Of a stretch of 32,393 nucleotides of DNA, positions 20,286 through 29,107 are shown piece after piece. Below the pieces are notes generated by a model, which did no database searches, was not told the origin of the DNA, and saw nothing but the letters and a program-made list of their open reading frames with translations. Source of the DNA: Pseudomonadales bacterium (GTDB lineage: Bacteria; Pseudomonadota; Gammaproteobacteria; Pseudomonadales; Pseudohongiellaceae). Position 1 is the first letter of the stretch; each line of letters starts with the position of its first letter. Where the stretch lies: contig JALEHB010000220.1 of assembly GCA_022763285.1 (NCBI GenBank), positions 1 through 32,393 of the forward strand. Reading direction: 5' to 3'. The position numbers were made by a program, and so were the translations under genes.

Positions 20286-20765
20286 TCAGGGCTGAAGTTC
20301 GACCTGTTGCTGTTGTGGCGGGTAACAAAAGCCCCATTCGGCGCAGCCCTGATACTCAATAATGAGAATATCGCCGGCAGCCGGAGCCCGGGGCAGGGTG
20401 AGCTCGGCGCTGACGGTATCGTAATAGGCCTCGATATCGCCGAAAAACTGATCGGTTTTGGGCAGACCTTCCGGCAACTCTGCGGTGAGGGTTCGGGGAC
20501 TGCCGGAAGCAGCGGATTGCAGGCTGAAGGCGAAGGCATGGCGATAGAGATAGTGGCCGCTGGCGGGGTTCCAGGTAATGCGGAAGCGGTCTTCGGCCAG
20601 TTCACTGACAAACCAGGGAAATGCCTGATCCAAGGGCAGTGGCCGCGGGCGAGTGTCGCCCCCCAGCCCGCCCAGGGAGTTGCCCCCCAGTTGTGCCGCC
20701 AGGGGCAATGCCAGGCTGCAAAGCAACAGCAGGCTGAGAGTCTGGGACCAGTGTTTGAATGTCAT
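20286..20765 (-). CDS. stand-alone DsbD N-terminal (alpha) periplasmic domain protein
   Basis: 159 aa; signal peptide (FKHWSQTLSLLLLCSLALPLAAQ); DsbD-alpha active-site motif YQGCAEWGFCYPP (compare YQGCADAGFCYPP in DsbD). It lacks the eight-TM and C-terminal thioredoxin domains. Confidence 0.85.
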   Translation of the reverse strand: MTFKHWSQTLSLLLLCSLALPLAAQLGGNSLGGLGGDTRPRPLPLDQAFPWFVSELAEDRFRITWNPASGHYLYRHAFAFSLQSAASGSPRTLTAELPEGLPKTDQFFGDIEAYYDTVSAELTLPRAPAAGDILIIEYQGCAEWGFCYPPQQQQVELQP

Positions 20766-20810
20766 GGCAGCAGGACCCGGTTTGATGGCTTGTTGTTTCG
20801 CGCTCAGGGC

Positions 20811-22028
20811 TTAATCCGACAGACGGTCAAAGACCAGGCAGGCATTGGTGCCACCAAAGCCAAAGCTGTTGGACATCACCCGTTTCAGGCCGGCATTGTC
20901 GATGCGCTCGCGCACAATGGGCAGGCCTTCGGCCAGGGGATCCAGATTTTCGATATTGGCCGAGGCGGCGATAAAGTCATGTTCCATCATCAACAAGGCG
21001 TAGATGGCTTCCTGTACCCCGGCAGCCCCCAGGCTGTGGCCACTCAATGACTTGGTGGAATTGATTCTGGGAACCTTGTCGCCAAACACTTCCCGAATGG
21101 CATTCAGTTCGGAGACGTCACCGGCTGGCGTGCTGGTGCCATGGGTATTGATGTAGTCCACTTCGCCTTCGAGTCCCTCGGTGGCCATGCGCATGGCACG
21201 GGCACCGCCTTCGCCGGACGGGGCGACCATGTCGTAGCCGTCGGAGGTGGCACTGTAGCCGGTCAGTTCGGCATAGATTTTGGCGCCGCGGGCCTGGGCT
21301 ACTTCCAGAGCCTCGATTACCAGCATGCCGCCACCGCCCGCAATAACAAAGCCGTCGCGATCGGCATCGAAGGCGCGGGAGGCTTTGTCCGGGGTCTCGT
21401 TGTATTTGGTGGACAGGGCGCCCATGGCATCGAACATATGGGACATGGACCAGTGCTCGGATTCACCGCCTCCGGCGAAGACCCGGTCCTGCTTGCCCAT
21501 CTGGATCAGCTCGGCGGCATTGCCTATGCAATGGGCACTGGTGGCACAGGCCGAGGAGATGGAATAGTTGACGCCCTTGATCTTGAAAGGCGTAGCCAGG
21601 CAGGCAGACACTGAACTGCTCATGGTGCGGGGAATGCGGTAGGGGCCCACACGGCGCATGCCTTTCTCGCGCAGAATATCGGTGGACTCCAACTGGTCTT
21701 CCGGCGAGCCGCCGCCGCTGCCGGCGACGATGCCGGTGCGGATATTGGAAATTTCTTCCTCGCTCAAGCCGGCATCGGCAATTGCTTCAGCCATGGCGAT
21801 ATAGCTATAGGCCGAGGCATCACCCATGAAGCGCAGGATTTTGCGATCGATCATCGCTTCAGTATCGATATTGACAGTGCCACTGACATGACTGCGCATG
21901 CCCACATCCACGTAGGACTGGTTATGGCTGATTCCGCTGCGCCCCTCACGCAGGGATTCCAGCACGGCTGCCTTGTCATTGCCCAGGCAGGAAACGATAC
22001 CGATTCCGGTAACTACAACTCGTCGCAT
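20811..22028 (-). CDS. fabB: 3-oxoacyl-[acyl-carrier-protein] synthase I
   Basis: [64 protein letters not shown]. Confidence 0.97.
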   Translation of the reverse strand: MRRVVVTGIGIVSCLGNDKAAVLESLREGRSGISHNQSYVDVGMRSHVSGTVNIDTEAMIDRKILRFMGDASAYSYIAMAEAIADAGLSEEEISNIRTGIVAGSGGGSPEDQLESTDILREKGMRRVGPYRIPRTMSSSVSACLATPFKIKGVNYSISSACATSAHCIGNAAELIQMGKQDRVFAGGGESEHWSMSHMFDAMGALSTKYNETPDKASRAFDADRDGFVIAGGGGMLVIEALEVAQARGAKIYAELTGYSATSDGYDMVAPSGEGGARAMRMATEGLEGEVDYINTHGTSTPAGDVSELNAIREVFGDKVPRINSTKSLSGHSLGAAGVQEAIYALLMMEHDFIAASANIENLDPLAEGLPIVRERIDNAGLKRVMSNSFGFGGTNACLVFDRLSD

Positions 22029-22048
22029 GGTTCCCCCATCCCTGTTTA

Positions 22049-22588
22049 TTATTTGAATGCGTTTTCAGGTGTGAAAAGGCCTACTTTCAAGGCCTTGGTG
22101 GTGTAAATCTGTTTGCCGTCCACTGCTACAGTACCATCGGCAATGCCCATTACCAACTTGCGATCAATCACCCGGCTGATGGCAAGTTCATAGACCACCT
22201 TTTTCGCATCCGGAAGGATCTCGCCGGTAAATTTGACTTCGCCGGCCCCCAGGGCGCGGCCCTTGCCGGGATAACCACACCAGCCCAGATAGAAGCCCAC
22301 CAGCTGCCAGAGGGCATCCAGGCCCAGGCAGCCTGGCATCACCGGGTCACCCGGGAAGTGGCAGTCGAAGAACCACAGGTCCGGCCGGATATCCAGTTCG
22401 GCGATCACCTGGCCACGACCGTATTCGCCGCCGTCGGAGGCAATATGGGTGATGCGGTCCAGCATCAACATTTCGTTTACCGGCAGTTTGGCATTGCCCG
22501 GACCAAAGAGTCTGCCATAGCCACATTCCACCAATTGCTCCATATCGTAGGAGCTCTGGGGAACGAAGTTTTCATTCCTTGCTTTCAT
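22049..22588 (-). CDS. fabA: 3-hydroxydecanoyl-ACP dehydratase/isomerase
   Basis: [60 protein letters not shown]; paired with fabB. Confidence 0.98.
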   Translation of the reverse strand: MKARNENFVPQSSYDMEQLVECGYGRLFGPGNAKLPVNEMLMLDRITHIASDGGEYGRGQVIAELDIRPDLWFFDCHFPGDPVMPGCLGLDALWQLVGFYLGWCGYPGKGRALGAGEVKFTGEILPDAKKVVYELAISRVIDRKLVMGIADGTVAVDGKQIYTTKALKVGLFTPENAFK

Positions 22589-22756
22589 ATCACTCGTTAT
22601 GCCCGGCGGGCCAGCTATTCAAGGGCTGCGAGTTTATCGTGACGGGGATAAATAATCGACCGCAAAATGCCGGAATGCCTCCAGTTTCGGTCAGTGTAAT
22701 GCCCCCTGAAATGATTATTTGCTACCATTGCCGCCACCTTATTGACGGTATCCAGT

Positions 22757-24175
22757 ATGCTCTATCCTGTAATTCTGGCCGGGGGCGTCGGTTCACGCCT
22801 GTGGCCTCTGTCCCGTGCCGCCCAACCCAAGCAATTTACCTGCTTTCCCGGGCAGCAGTATTCCCTGTTCCAGGCCACCCTGCAGCGCCTCGAAGGGCTG
22901 CCTGATCTGGCCGATCCCATTGTGGTCTGTAATGCCGAGCACCGCTTTCTGGTGGCTGAGCAATTGCGCCAGCTCGGACTGAGTTCGGCCCATATCATGC
23001 TGGAGCCGGTGGGCCGCAATACCGCCCCGGCGGTGGCCATGGCAGCGCACTGGGCACAGCAGCAGGATGCGGCCGCCCAATTGCTGGTATTGCCGGCCGA
23101 TCATGCCATACGGGACACAACTGTTTTCCAGTCGGCAGTGAAGTCTGCGGCTGAACTGGCAGCCGGTGGCAAATTGCTGACTTTCGGAATAGTGCCAGGT
23201 AGCCCAGAAACAGGCTATGGCTATATCAAACGTGGTGAATCGCTTGCTGATGAAAATGCTTTCGAAGTAGCCCGGTTTGTGGAGAAGCCGGATCTGGAAA
23301 CAGCGAAAAGCTATCTGGCCAGTGGCGATTATTTATGGAACAGCGGCATGTTCCTGTTCCGGGCCTCAGATTTTCTCGATGAACTGGGCAGCCATGCCGA
23401 AGACATTGCCAGCGCCTGTCATCAGGCCTTTGCCGGGCTTGTGAGTGATGAGGATTTTCTGCGCCTGCCCGAAGCTGAATTCGCCGCCTGTCGCAGTGAT
23501 TCTATTGACTATGCAGTGATGGAGAAGACCGGTCGGGCGGCGGTGCTGCCTCTGGATGCCGGCTGGAGCGATCTGGGCGCCTGGGATGCCCTGTGGGAGG
23601 CAGCCGAGGCTGATGCGCAGGGCAATGTCTTCAGTGGTGATGTGCTCGCCAGTGAGGTGGAAAATTCCTATATCCAGGCTGGCTCCAGGCTGGTGGCGGC
23701 GGTGGGCCTGAAGGACAGTATCGTGGTGGAAACAGCCGATGCGGTACTGGTGGCTGACCGGCATCAGGCCCAGGCGGTGAAGAAGATCGTTGAACAATTG
23801 CAGCAGCAATCCCGGCCCGAGACCGAATTTCATACCCTGGTGCAGCGCCCCTGGGGCAGTTTTGAGAATCTCGGCAGCGGCAAGGGTTATCAGGTAAAAC
23901 ACATTATTGTGCATCCTGGTGCAGCGCTGTCCCTGCAAATGCACCATCATCGTGCAGAACACTGGACCGTCATACGGGGAACCGCCCGGGTACAGGTGGG
24001 CGATCAGGAATACGATTTGCATGGCAATGAATCCATATTCATTCCGCTCGGTAGCAAGCACCGGCTGGCCAATAACACGGATGAGCCGGTAGAGATTGTC
24101 GAAGTGCAAATCGGTGATTATCTGGGTGAGGATGATATCGTCAGATTCGAGGACCGCTACGGGCGCACCAGTTGA
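22757..24175 (+). CDS. manC: mannose-1-phosphate guanylyltransferase / mannose-6-phosphate isomerase (type II)
   Basis: MLYPVILAGGVGSRLWPLSRAAQPKQF; C-terminal cupin RPWGSFENLGSGKGYQVKHIIVHPGAALSLQMHHHRAEHWTVIRGTA. ATG at 22757 preferred. Confidence 0.96.
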   Translation: MLYPVILAGGVGSRLWPLSRAAQPKQFTCFPGQQYSLFQATLQRLEGLPDLADPIVVCNAEHRFLVAEQLRQLGLSSAHIMLEPVGRNTAPAVAMAAHWAQQQDAAAQLLVLPADHAIRDTTVFQSAVKSAAELAAGGKLLTFGIVPGSPETGYGYIKRGESLADENAFEVARFVEKPDLETAKSYLASGDYLWNSGMFLFRASDFLDELGSHAEDIASACHQAFAGLVSDEDFLRLPEAEFAACRSDSIDYAVMEKTGRAAVLPLDAGWSDLGAWDALWEAAEADAQGNVFSGDVLASEVENSYIQAGSRLVAAVGLKDSIVVETADAVLVADRHQAQAVKKIVEQLQQQSRPETEFHTLVQRPWGSFENLGSGKGYQVKHIIVHPGAALSLQMHHHRAEHWTVIRGTARVQVGDQEYDLHGNESIFIPLGSKHRLANNTDEPVEIVEVQIGDYLGEDDIVRFEDRYGRTS

Positions 24176-24226
24176 GTGCCATGGCTGGCCGGAATCTGTT
24201 CCATTAAATAGCAACTGGACCTGAAC

Positions 24227-25057
24227 ATGTCAGCAATCAAGAAATGCCTGTTTCCCGCCGCCGGCTACGGCACGCGTTTTCTTCCGGCCACCAAGGCCAT
24301 GCCCAAGGAAATGCTGCCGATCGTGACCAAACCCCTGATTCAATACGGGGTCGAAGAAGCCATGAGTGCCGGTCTCACCGGTATGGCCATCGTCACCGGT
24401 CGCGGCAAGCGCGCCATCGAAGACCATTTCGACATCAGTTATGAACTGGAGCACCAGATCGCCGGCTCCTCCAAGGAGGCGCTGTTGGACGATACCCGCA
24501 AGATCATCGAGGAATGTACCTTCACCTATACCCGGCAGGTGGAGATGAAAGGCCTGGGCCACGCTATTCTGGTGGGCGGTGAACTGATCGGGAATGAGCC
24601 TTTCGCGGTGATCCTGGCAGATGACTATTGCGTCAACGAAGGTGGTGACACCGTGCTGGCGCAAATGGTCAAACTCTATGAAAAATATCAGTGCAGCATC
24701 GTCGCCATCGAGGAAGTGCCTGAAGACGAGGTCTACAAGTACGGCGTGATCGAGGGCGAGGAAGAGGAGCCAGGTGTCTATCGGCTCAGCAATATGGTGG
24801 AAAAACCCCCGGTGGAAGAGGCTCCCAGTAACCTGGCCATCATCGGCCGCTATATCCTGACTCCGGATATCCATGACCGGATTCGCAGCACCCCGCCGGG
24901 CAAGAATGGCGAAATGCAGATTACCGATGCCCTCATGGCCCAGGCCAAAGAAGGCCAGGTGATTGGCTACCGCTTCAAGGGTCGTCGCTTCGACTGTGGC
25001 AGTGTCGAGGGCTTTATTGAAGCCACCAACTACACCTATCAGCAACAAAACTCCTGA
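24227..25057 (+). CDS. galU: UTP--glucose-1-phosphate uridylyltransferase
   Basis: [66 protein letters not shown]. Confidence 0.97.
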   Translation: MSAIKKCLFPAAGYGTRFLPATKAMPKEMLPIVTKPLIQYGVEEAMSAGLTGMAIVTGRGKRAIEDHFDISYELEHQIAGSSKEALLDDTRKIIEECTFTYTRQVEMKGLGHAILVGGELIGNEPFAVILADDYCVNEGGDTVLAQMVKLYEKYQCSIVAIEEVPEDEVYKYGVIEGEEEEPGVYRLSNMVEKPPVEEAPSNLAIIGRYILTPDIHDRIRSTPPGKNGEMQITDALMAQAKEGQVIGYRFKGRRFDCGSVEGFIEATNYTYQQQNS

Positions 25058-25068
25058 CGGGAAATGTG

Positions 25069-26421
25069 ATGAGCAACGAGATTAGCTGTTTCAAGGCCTA
25101 TGACATACGCGGACGAATTCCGGATCAACTGAATGAGGATATCGCCTATCGTATAGGTCGAGCCTATGTGGAATACCTGGCACCCAAGACAGTGGTGGTG
25201 GGCTATGATATCCGCCTCACCAGCAGGCAACTCTGTGATGCCCTCAGCGAAGGCCTGACCGATGGCGGCGCCGATGTCATCAATATTGGTCAGTGTGGTA
25301 CCGAGGAGATCTATTTCGCCACCTCGCACCTGGCCGTTGATGGTGGCATCGTCGTGACCGCCAGTCATAATCCCAAGGATTACAATGGCATGAAGCTGGT
25401 ACGGGACAATTCCAAACCCATCAGTGGCGATACCGGCCTGACTGACATAAAGGCCCTGGCCGAAGCCAATGATTTTGCCGCAGTGAGCAACAAGGGCAAG
25501 GTCACTGAGCAGGACACCAAGGTTGCCTATATCGAACATCTGCTGACCTATGTGGATGTTAGCGCTCTGAAGCCCCTGAAGATTGTCTGCAATGCCGGCA
25601 ACGGCGGTGCCGGTCCCGTAATCGATCTGCTGGAAGCCAGCCTGCCGGTGGAATTCATCAAGGTTCACCATGAGGCAGATGGCAATTTCCCCAATGGCGT
25701 GCCCAATCCTCTGCTGGAGGAAAATCGTGCCCCCACCATCGAGGCTATCCAGGCCCACGGTGCCGACCTGGGTATTGCCTGGGATGGTGATTTCGACCGC
25801 TGCTTTTTCTTCGATGCCAATGGCCGCTTTATCGAGGGCTATTATATTGTCGGTCTGCTGTCCCAGGCCTTCCTGGAAAAAGTGCCGGGCTCGAAAGTGG
25901 TCCATGACCCACGCCTGACCTGGAATACCATTGAAATCGCCAGAGAGTTTGGCGGTGAAGCGATTCAATGCAAAACCGGCCACGCCTTTATCAAGGAGCG
26001 CATGCGCCAGGAAGATGCCATCTATGGCGGCGAGATGAGCGCCCATCATTATTTTCGTGATTTCTTCTACTGCGACAGTGGCATGGTGCCCTGGTTGTTG
26101 GTGATTGAACTGATGTCAAAGCAAGGCAAGACTTTGGCAGAGTTGGTGGATGAGCGCATGGCGGCATTCCCGGCCAGTGGCGAGATCAACAATACCATCG
26201 CCGAGCCGGCGGCCCTGCTCAAGCAAATTGAACAGGACTATGCCACCGATGCCCAGAGCATCGATCATACCGATGGCCTGTCCATGTCCTTCGGCAACTG
26301 GCGCTTCAATCTGCGCATGTCCAATACTGAACCGGTGGTGCGCCTGAACGTGGAAACCCGCGGCGATGAGAAACTCATGCGTGAGAAAACCGCCGAATTG
26401 CTGGCCCGGATCAAGAGCTGA
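25069..26421 (+). CDS. manB: phosphomannomutase, CpsG/ManB type
   Basis: [75 protein letters not shown]. Confidence 0.95.
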   Translation: MSNEISCFKAYDIRGRIPDQLNEDIAYRIGRAYVEYLAPKTVVVGYDIRLTSRQLCDALSEGLTDGGADVINIGQCGTEEIYFATSHLAVDGGIVVTASHNPKDYNGMKLVRDNSKPISGDTGLTDIKALAEANDFAAVSNKGKVTEQDTKVAYIEHLLTYVDVSALKPLKIVCNAGNGGAGPVIDLLEASLPVEFIKVHHEADGNFPNGVPNPLLEENRAPTIEAIQAHGADLGIAWDGDFDRCFFFDANGRFIEGYYIVGLLSQAFLEKVPGSKVVHDPRLTWNTIEIAREFGGEAIQCKTGHAFIKERMRQEDAIYGGEMSAHHYFRDFFYCDSGMVPWLLVIELMSKQGKTLAELVDERMAAFPASGEINNTIAEPAALLKQIEQDYATDAQSIDHTDGLSMSFGNWRFNLRMSNTEPVVRLNVETRGDEKLMREKTAELLARIKS

Positions 26422-26453
26422 GGTGTGCGGGCCTGGCTGATAGGGGCTGGCTA

Positions 26454-26831
26454 ATGCCGTATGGCATCGACAATCGTCTGTTTGTTTATGGCACGCTGGC
26501 GCCAGGCGCCAGCAATGCCCATGTGTTGGCTGGCCTGCAGGGTCAGTGGCAACGAGCCTGGGTGCGGGGCCGCTGCTATCCCGAAGGTTGTGCTGCCAGT
26601 TTTGGTTATCCGGCCCTGTTTCTGGCCGGTGGGGATGAGCCAGATGCCGAACTGGTAGAAGGATTGCTGTTCAGCAGTGCTGACTTGCCACAGCACTGGC
26701 CGCGGCTGGATGCCTTCGAAGGGGAAGCCTACCGGCGGGTGACTGCCAGGCTCTGTCTTGAAGGCGGCGAAGGTCTTGAGGCCTGGGTCTATGAAGTCAA
26801 AAACTCGGGCAATGAAAACGCAGGGAAGTAA
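26454..26831 (+). CDS. gamma-glutamylcyclotransferase-like (AIG2/GGCT fold) protein
   Basis: LFVYGTLAPGASN N-terminal motif; conserved acidic FEGEAYRRV. Confidence 0.85.
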   Translation: MPYGIDNRLFVYGTLAPGASNAHVLAGLQGQWQRAWVRGRCYPEGCAASFGYPALFLAGGDEPDAELVEGLLFSSADLPQHWPRLDAFEGEAYRRVTARLCLEGGEGLEAWVYEVKNSGNENAGK

Positions 26832-26870
26832 AAACAAAGGGAAGTAAAAATAAAGGCAAGCAAGAACAAG
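26823..26870 (+). repeat. 16-bp purine-rich tandem repeat, 3 copies, across the GGCT stop codon and into the csaA leader
   Basis: gggaagtaaaaacaaa / gggaagtaaaaataaa / ggcaagcaagaacaag. A weaker fourth copy, gggcaatgaaaacgca, lies at 26807-26822. Confidence 0.75.
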
Positions 26871-26880
26871 GGAGATGAAT

Positions 26881-27219
26881 ATGGAACAGATCAGTTGGGA
26901 TGACTTCCAGAAAGTGGAGATCCGGGTGGGCACCATTGTGGAAGTGGAAGAATTCCCCGAGGCCCGTAACCCGGCCTGGAAGCTAAGTGTTGATTTCGGT
27001 CCCGAATTGGGGGTGCGTAAATCCAGTGCCCAGATCACCGATCTCTACAGTCGTGATGATCTGCTGGGCCGGCAGGTAGTGGCTGTGGTGAATTTCCCGC
27101 CCAAGCAGATCGGTCCCATGATGTCGGAATGCCTGGTGACCGGATTTCACCGGGAAGACAATGCGGTGGTATTGGCGATGCCGGAACGGGCAGTGCCCAA
27201 CGGGGCGCGTCTGGCTTGA
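26881..27219 (+). CDS. csaA: CsaA-like tRNA-binding/chaperone protein
   Basis: [69 protein letters not shown] 26881 preferred over 26875 because of SD spacing. Confidence 0.92.
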   Translation: MEQISWDDFQKVEIRVGTIVEVEEFPEARNPAWKLSVDFGPELGVRKSSAQITDLYSRDDLLGRQVVAVVNFPPKQIGPMMSECLVTGFHREDNAVVLAMPERAVPNGARLA

Positions 27220-27231
27220 GTGGCGCCCGTC

Positions 27232-27678
27232 TCAGGCGCCTTGCCAGACCATTTCCAGGCTGTGCTCGTCGGCATTGCTTTGCGCAAAGCCGCAGCGACG
27301 GTGAAACTCCACCGCCGGGTTTGTCTTCAGTACCCTCAGGAACACCGCCTGTTGCTGGCGGCGGGCGCTGGCCTTGATGTGGTTCATCATCAGCCGTCCA
27401 TAGCCCTGACCCTGGCAATCAGGTTCCACCAGGATCATTTCCAGTAACAGTGAGCCGGTATTGGGGCGCAGGTAGTAGCAGCCCAGACGTTGTCCGCAGC
27501 CCTGCAGTATCTGGAAACCGCGGGCCGGCAGGCTGGTGACAAAACCTTCCCGCTGCAGGCGTTCTTCCCAGCCCCAGGCAGCATCGATGTATTCCTGCAT
27601 GGTCAGTCGAAAGAGCTCGAACAGCCATTGCTCATCCTCAGTACATCCCTGACGAAACTGTACTGCCGAGTGAGTCAC
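27232..27678 (-). CDS. GNAT family N-acetyltransferase
   Basis: LLLEMILVEPDCQGQGYGRLMMNHIKASARRQQQAVFLRVLKTNPAVEFHRRCGF, acetyl-CoA-binding Q/RxxGxG/A-like motif. Confidence 0.88.
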   Translation of the reverse strand: MTHSAVQFRQGCTEDEQWLFELFRLTMQEYIDAAWGWEERLQREGFVTSLPARGFQILQGCGQRLGCYYLRPNTGSLLLEMILVEPDCQGQGYGRLMMNHIKASARRQQQAVFLRVLKTNPAVEFHRRCGFAQSNADEHSLEMVWQGA

Positions 27679-27690
27679 ACCCTCACCCCG

Positions 27691-29106
27691 TCATTGATCG
27701 GATGTCCCGTTACTGCTGTGCAGGGGACGTTTCCATTTAAGCTTTTTCTCTACCGCATGGATCAGCATGCCAGCCAGGTCCTTGCCACTGTTTCCTTCCA
27801 CATGCTGCAGGTTAGGTACCGCATTGATATTGAGTACCAGTGGGCCGCGGCTGGATCGGATCATGTCGACACCGGCGACCTTGAGACCGATGGCCTTGGC
27901 GGCTCGTACAGCCATGCGCTTTTCAGCGGCAGACAGTTTGGTTGCCTTGGTGACCCGGCCACGCTGCAAATTGGCGCCGTATTCATCCAGAAAGGAATTG
28001 CTCTCATTGCCGGCCACGGCCTTGCCGTCTATTACCAGCACGCGAATATCCTGGCCGCCGGCCTCCTTGATGTATTCCTGAATCAGCATATTGGCATTGA
28101 TGGACTTGAATGCCTCGATGACAGATTCCACAAACTGGTTCGAGTCAGCCAGCATGACGCCGTCACCCTTGGCGCCCTGGATCAGTTTGATCACCAGGGG
28201 GACGCCTTCCACCATGTCCACCAGGTCAGCCACATCGGCCGGAGTATTGGCGGCGGCACTGGCAGGCATGGGAATGCCATGATTGAGCAGGGTCTGCATG
28301 GAATGCAGGCGATCGCGGGTGCGGGCAATGGCCTCGGAAGAATTCAGACTGAAGATGCCGATGGATTCAAACTGCCGCAGAAGGGCACAACCGAACAGGT
28401 TAATATCGGCCTTGATGCGGGGAATGACAGCGTCGAAGTCATTGAGTGTGCGGCCGCGACCGAAGTGAATTTCGGGGTTGTCCGCATCCAGCTTCATATA
28501 GCACTGCTTTATATCGATAAAGTGAATTTCATGCCCCCTTTCCTCTGCCGCCTCAATGATGCGGCGATTGCTGTAGAGGCGGGGGTTGCTGGCCAGTAAA
28601 CCGATCTTCAGGCCTTCGACACCGTGGGCCGACTGGCCATAGAGTTTTTCCACGGCAGCCTTATTGATGTCACCACAGAGTAATTTTGCCGAGGGATCAA
28701 CCAGAATGCGGTTAATCATGGCAGCCCGGCCCAGCAGCATGCGATAGCCCATGGAATCGCGATTGGCCAGGGTAACCTCGGTCTTCCATTGTTGGCCGGA
28801 AAGCTCCAGGGTGGTCTCAATGACATAGCGCTTTTCTGCTACACCGCTGGAACTCTTCACCATGCGCCGGTCTACCACTTCTGATTCGCAGCGCACGATA
28901 ACCTTGCGGTTGTGCTGGATCGGGTGCAGCTCGTAGCTGACCATGGAGACGCCGCCGCGCTTGAAGCCGCGAATATTGAAGGCATGCAGGGAAGAGGTCT
29001 TGGCGCCGGAGTCCACCCGGGCCTTGATGGCGGGAATGCTCAAGTCGGGAAAGCCGCACCATTCCTCACTGCCAACGATAATCCGTTCGTCGTTTGTCTT
29101 GTTCAT
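27691..29106 (-). CDS. RimB-like retropepsin domain fused to a RimK-like ATP-grasp ligase
   Basis: N-terminus: AIKARVDSGAKTSSLHA and LANRDSMGYRMLLGR (PF05618/RimB-like). C-terminus: IGLLASNPRLYSNRRIIEAAEERGHE, AVIPRI, RDRLHSMQTL, LVIKLIQGAKGDGVML, ANMLIQEYIKEAGGQDIRV, GLKVAGVDMIRSSRGPLVLNIN (RimK-like). Confidence 0.92.
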   Translation of the reverse strand: MNKTNDERIIVGSEEWCGFPDLSIPAIKARVDSGAKTSSLHAFNIRGFKRGGVSMVSYELHPIQHNRKVIVRCESEVVDRRMVKSSSGVAEKRYVIETTLELSGQQWKTEVTLANRDSMGYRMLLGRAAMINRILVDPSAKLLCGDINKAAVEKLYGQSAHGVEGLKIGLLASNPRLYSNRRIIEAAEERGHEIHFIDIKQCYMKLDADNPEIHFGRGRTLNDFDAVIPRIKADINLFGCALLRQFESIGIFSLNSSEAIARTRDRLHSMQTLLNHGIPMPASAAANTPADVADLVDMVEGVPLVIKLIQGAKGDGVMLADSNQFVESVIEAFKSINANMLIQEYIKEAGGQDIRVLVIDGKAVAGNESNSFLDEYGANLQRGRVTKATKLSAAEKRMAVRAAKAIGLKVAGVDMIRSSRGPLVLNINAVPNLQHVEGNSGKDLAGMLIHAVEKKLKWKRPLHSSNGTSDQ

Positions 29107-29107
29107 G

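Noticed and set aside
19362-21050. 562-aa plus-strand ORF spanning four genes
   Set aside because: It lies antisense to accB, aroQ, the nDsbD gene and part of fabB, all with strong family motifs. The translation looks like a shadow frame with no recognisable domain.
25039-26049. 336-aa minus-strand ORF
   Set aside because: Antisense shadow of manB/cpsG. Similar shadow ORFs occur opposite trpE (1632-2663), trpD (5261-6409), manC (23366-24214), galU (24230-25048) and the RimK fusion (27490-28599).
26823-26870. Possible CRISPR-like repeat
   Set aside because: Contiguous 16-bp tandem units with no spacers and no cas genes; a simple tandem repeat.
27221-27241. GGCGCC...GGCGCC between csaA and GNAT as a terminator
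   Set aside because: Only a 6-bp self-palindromic word occurring twice, no U-tract; chance in GC-rich DNA is plausible.
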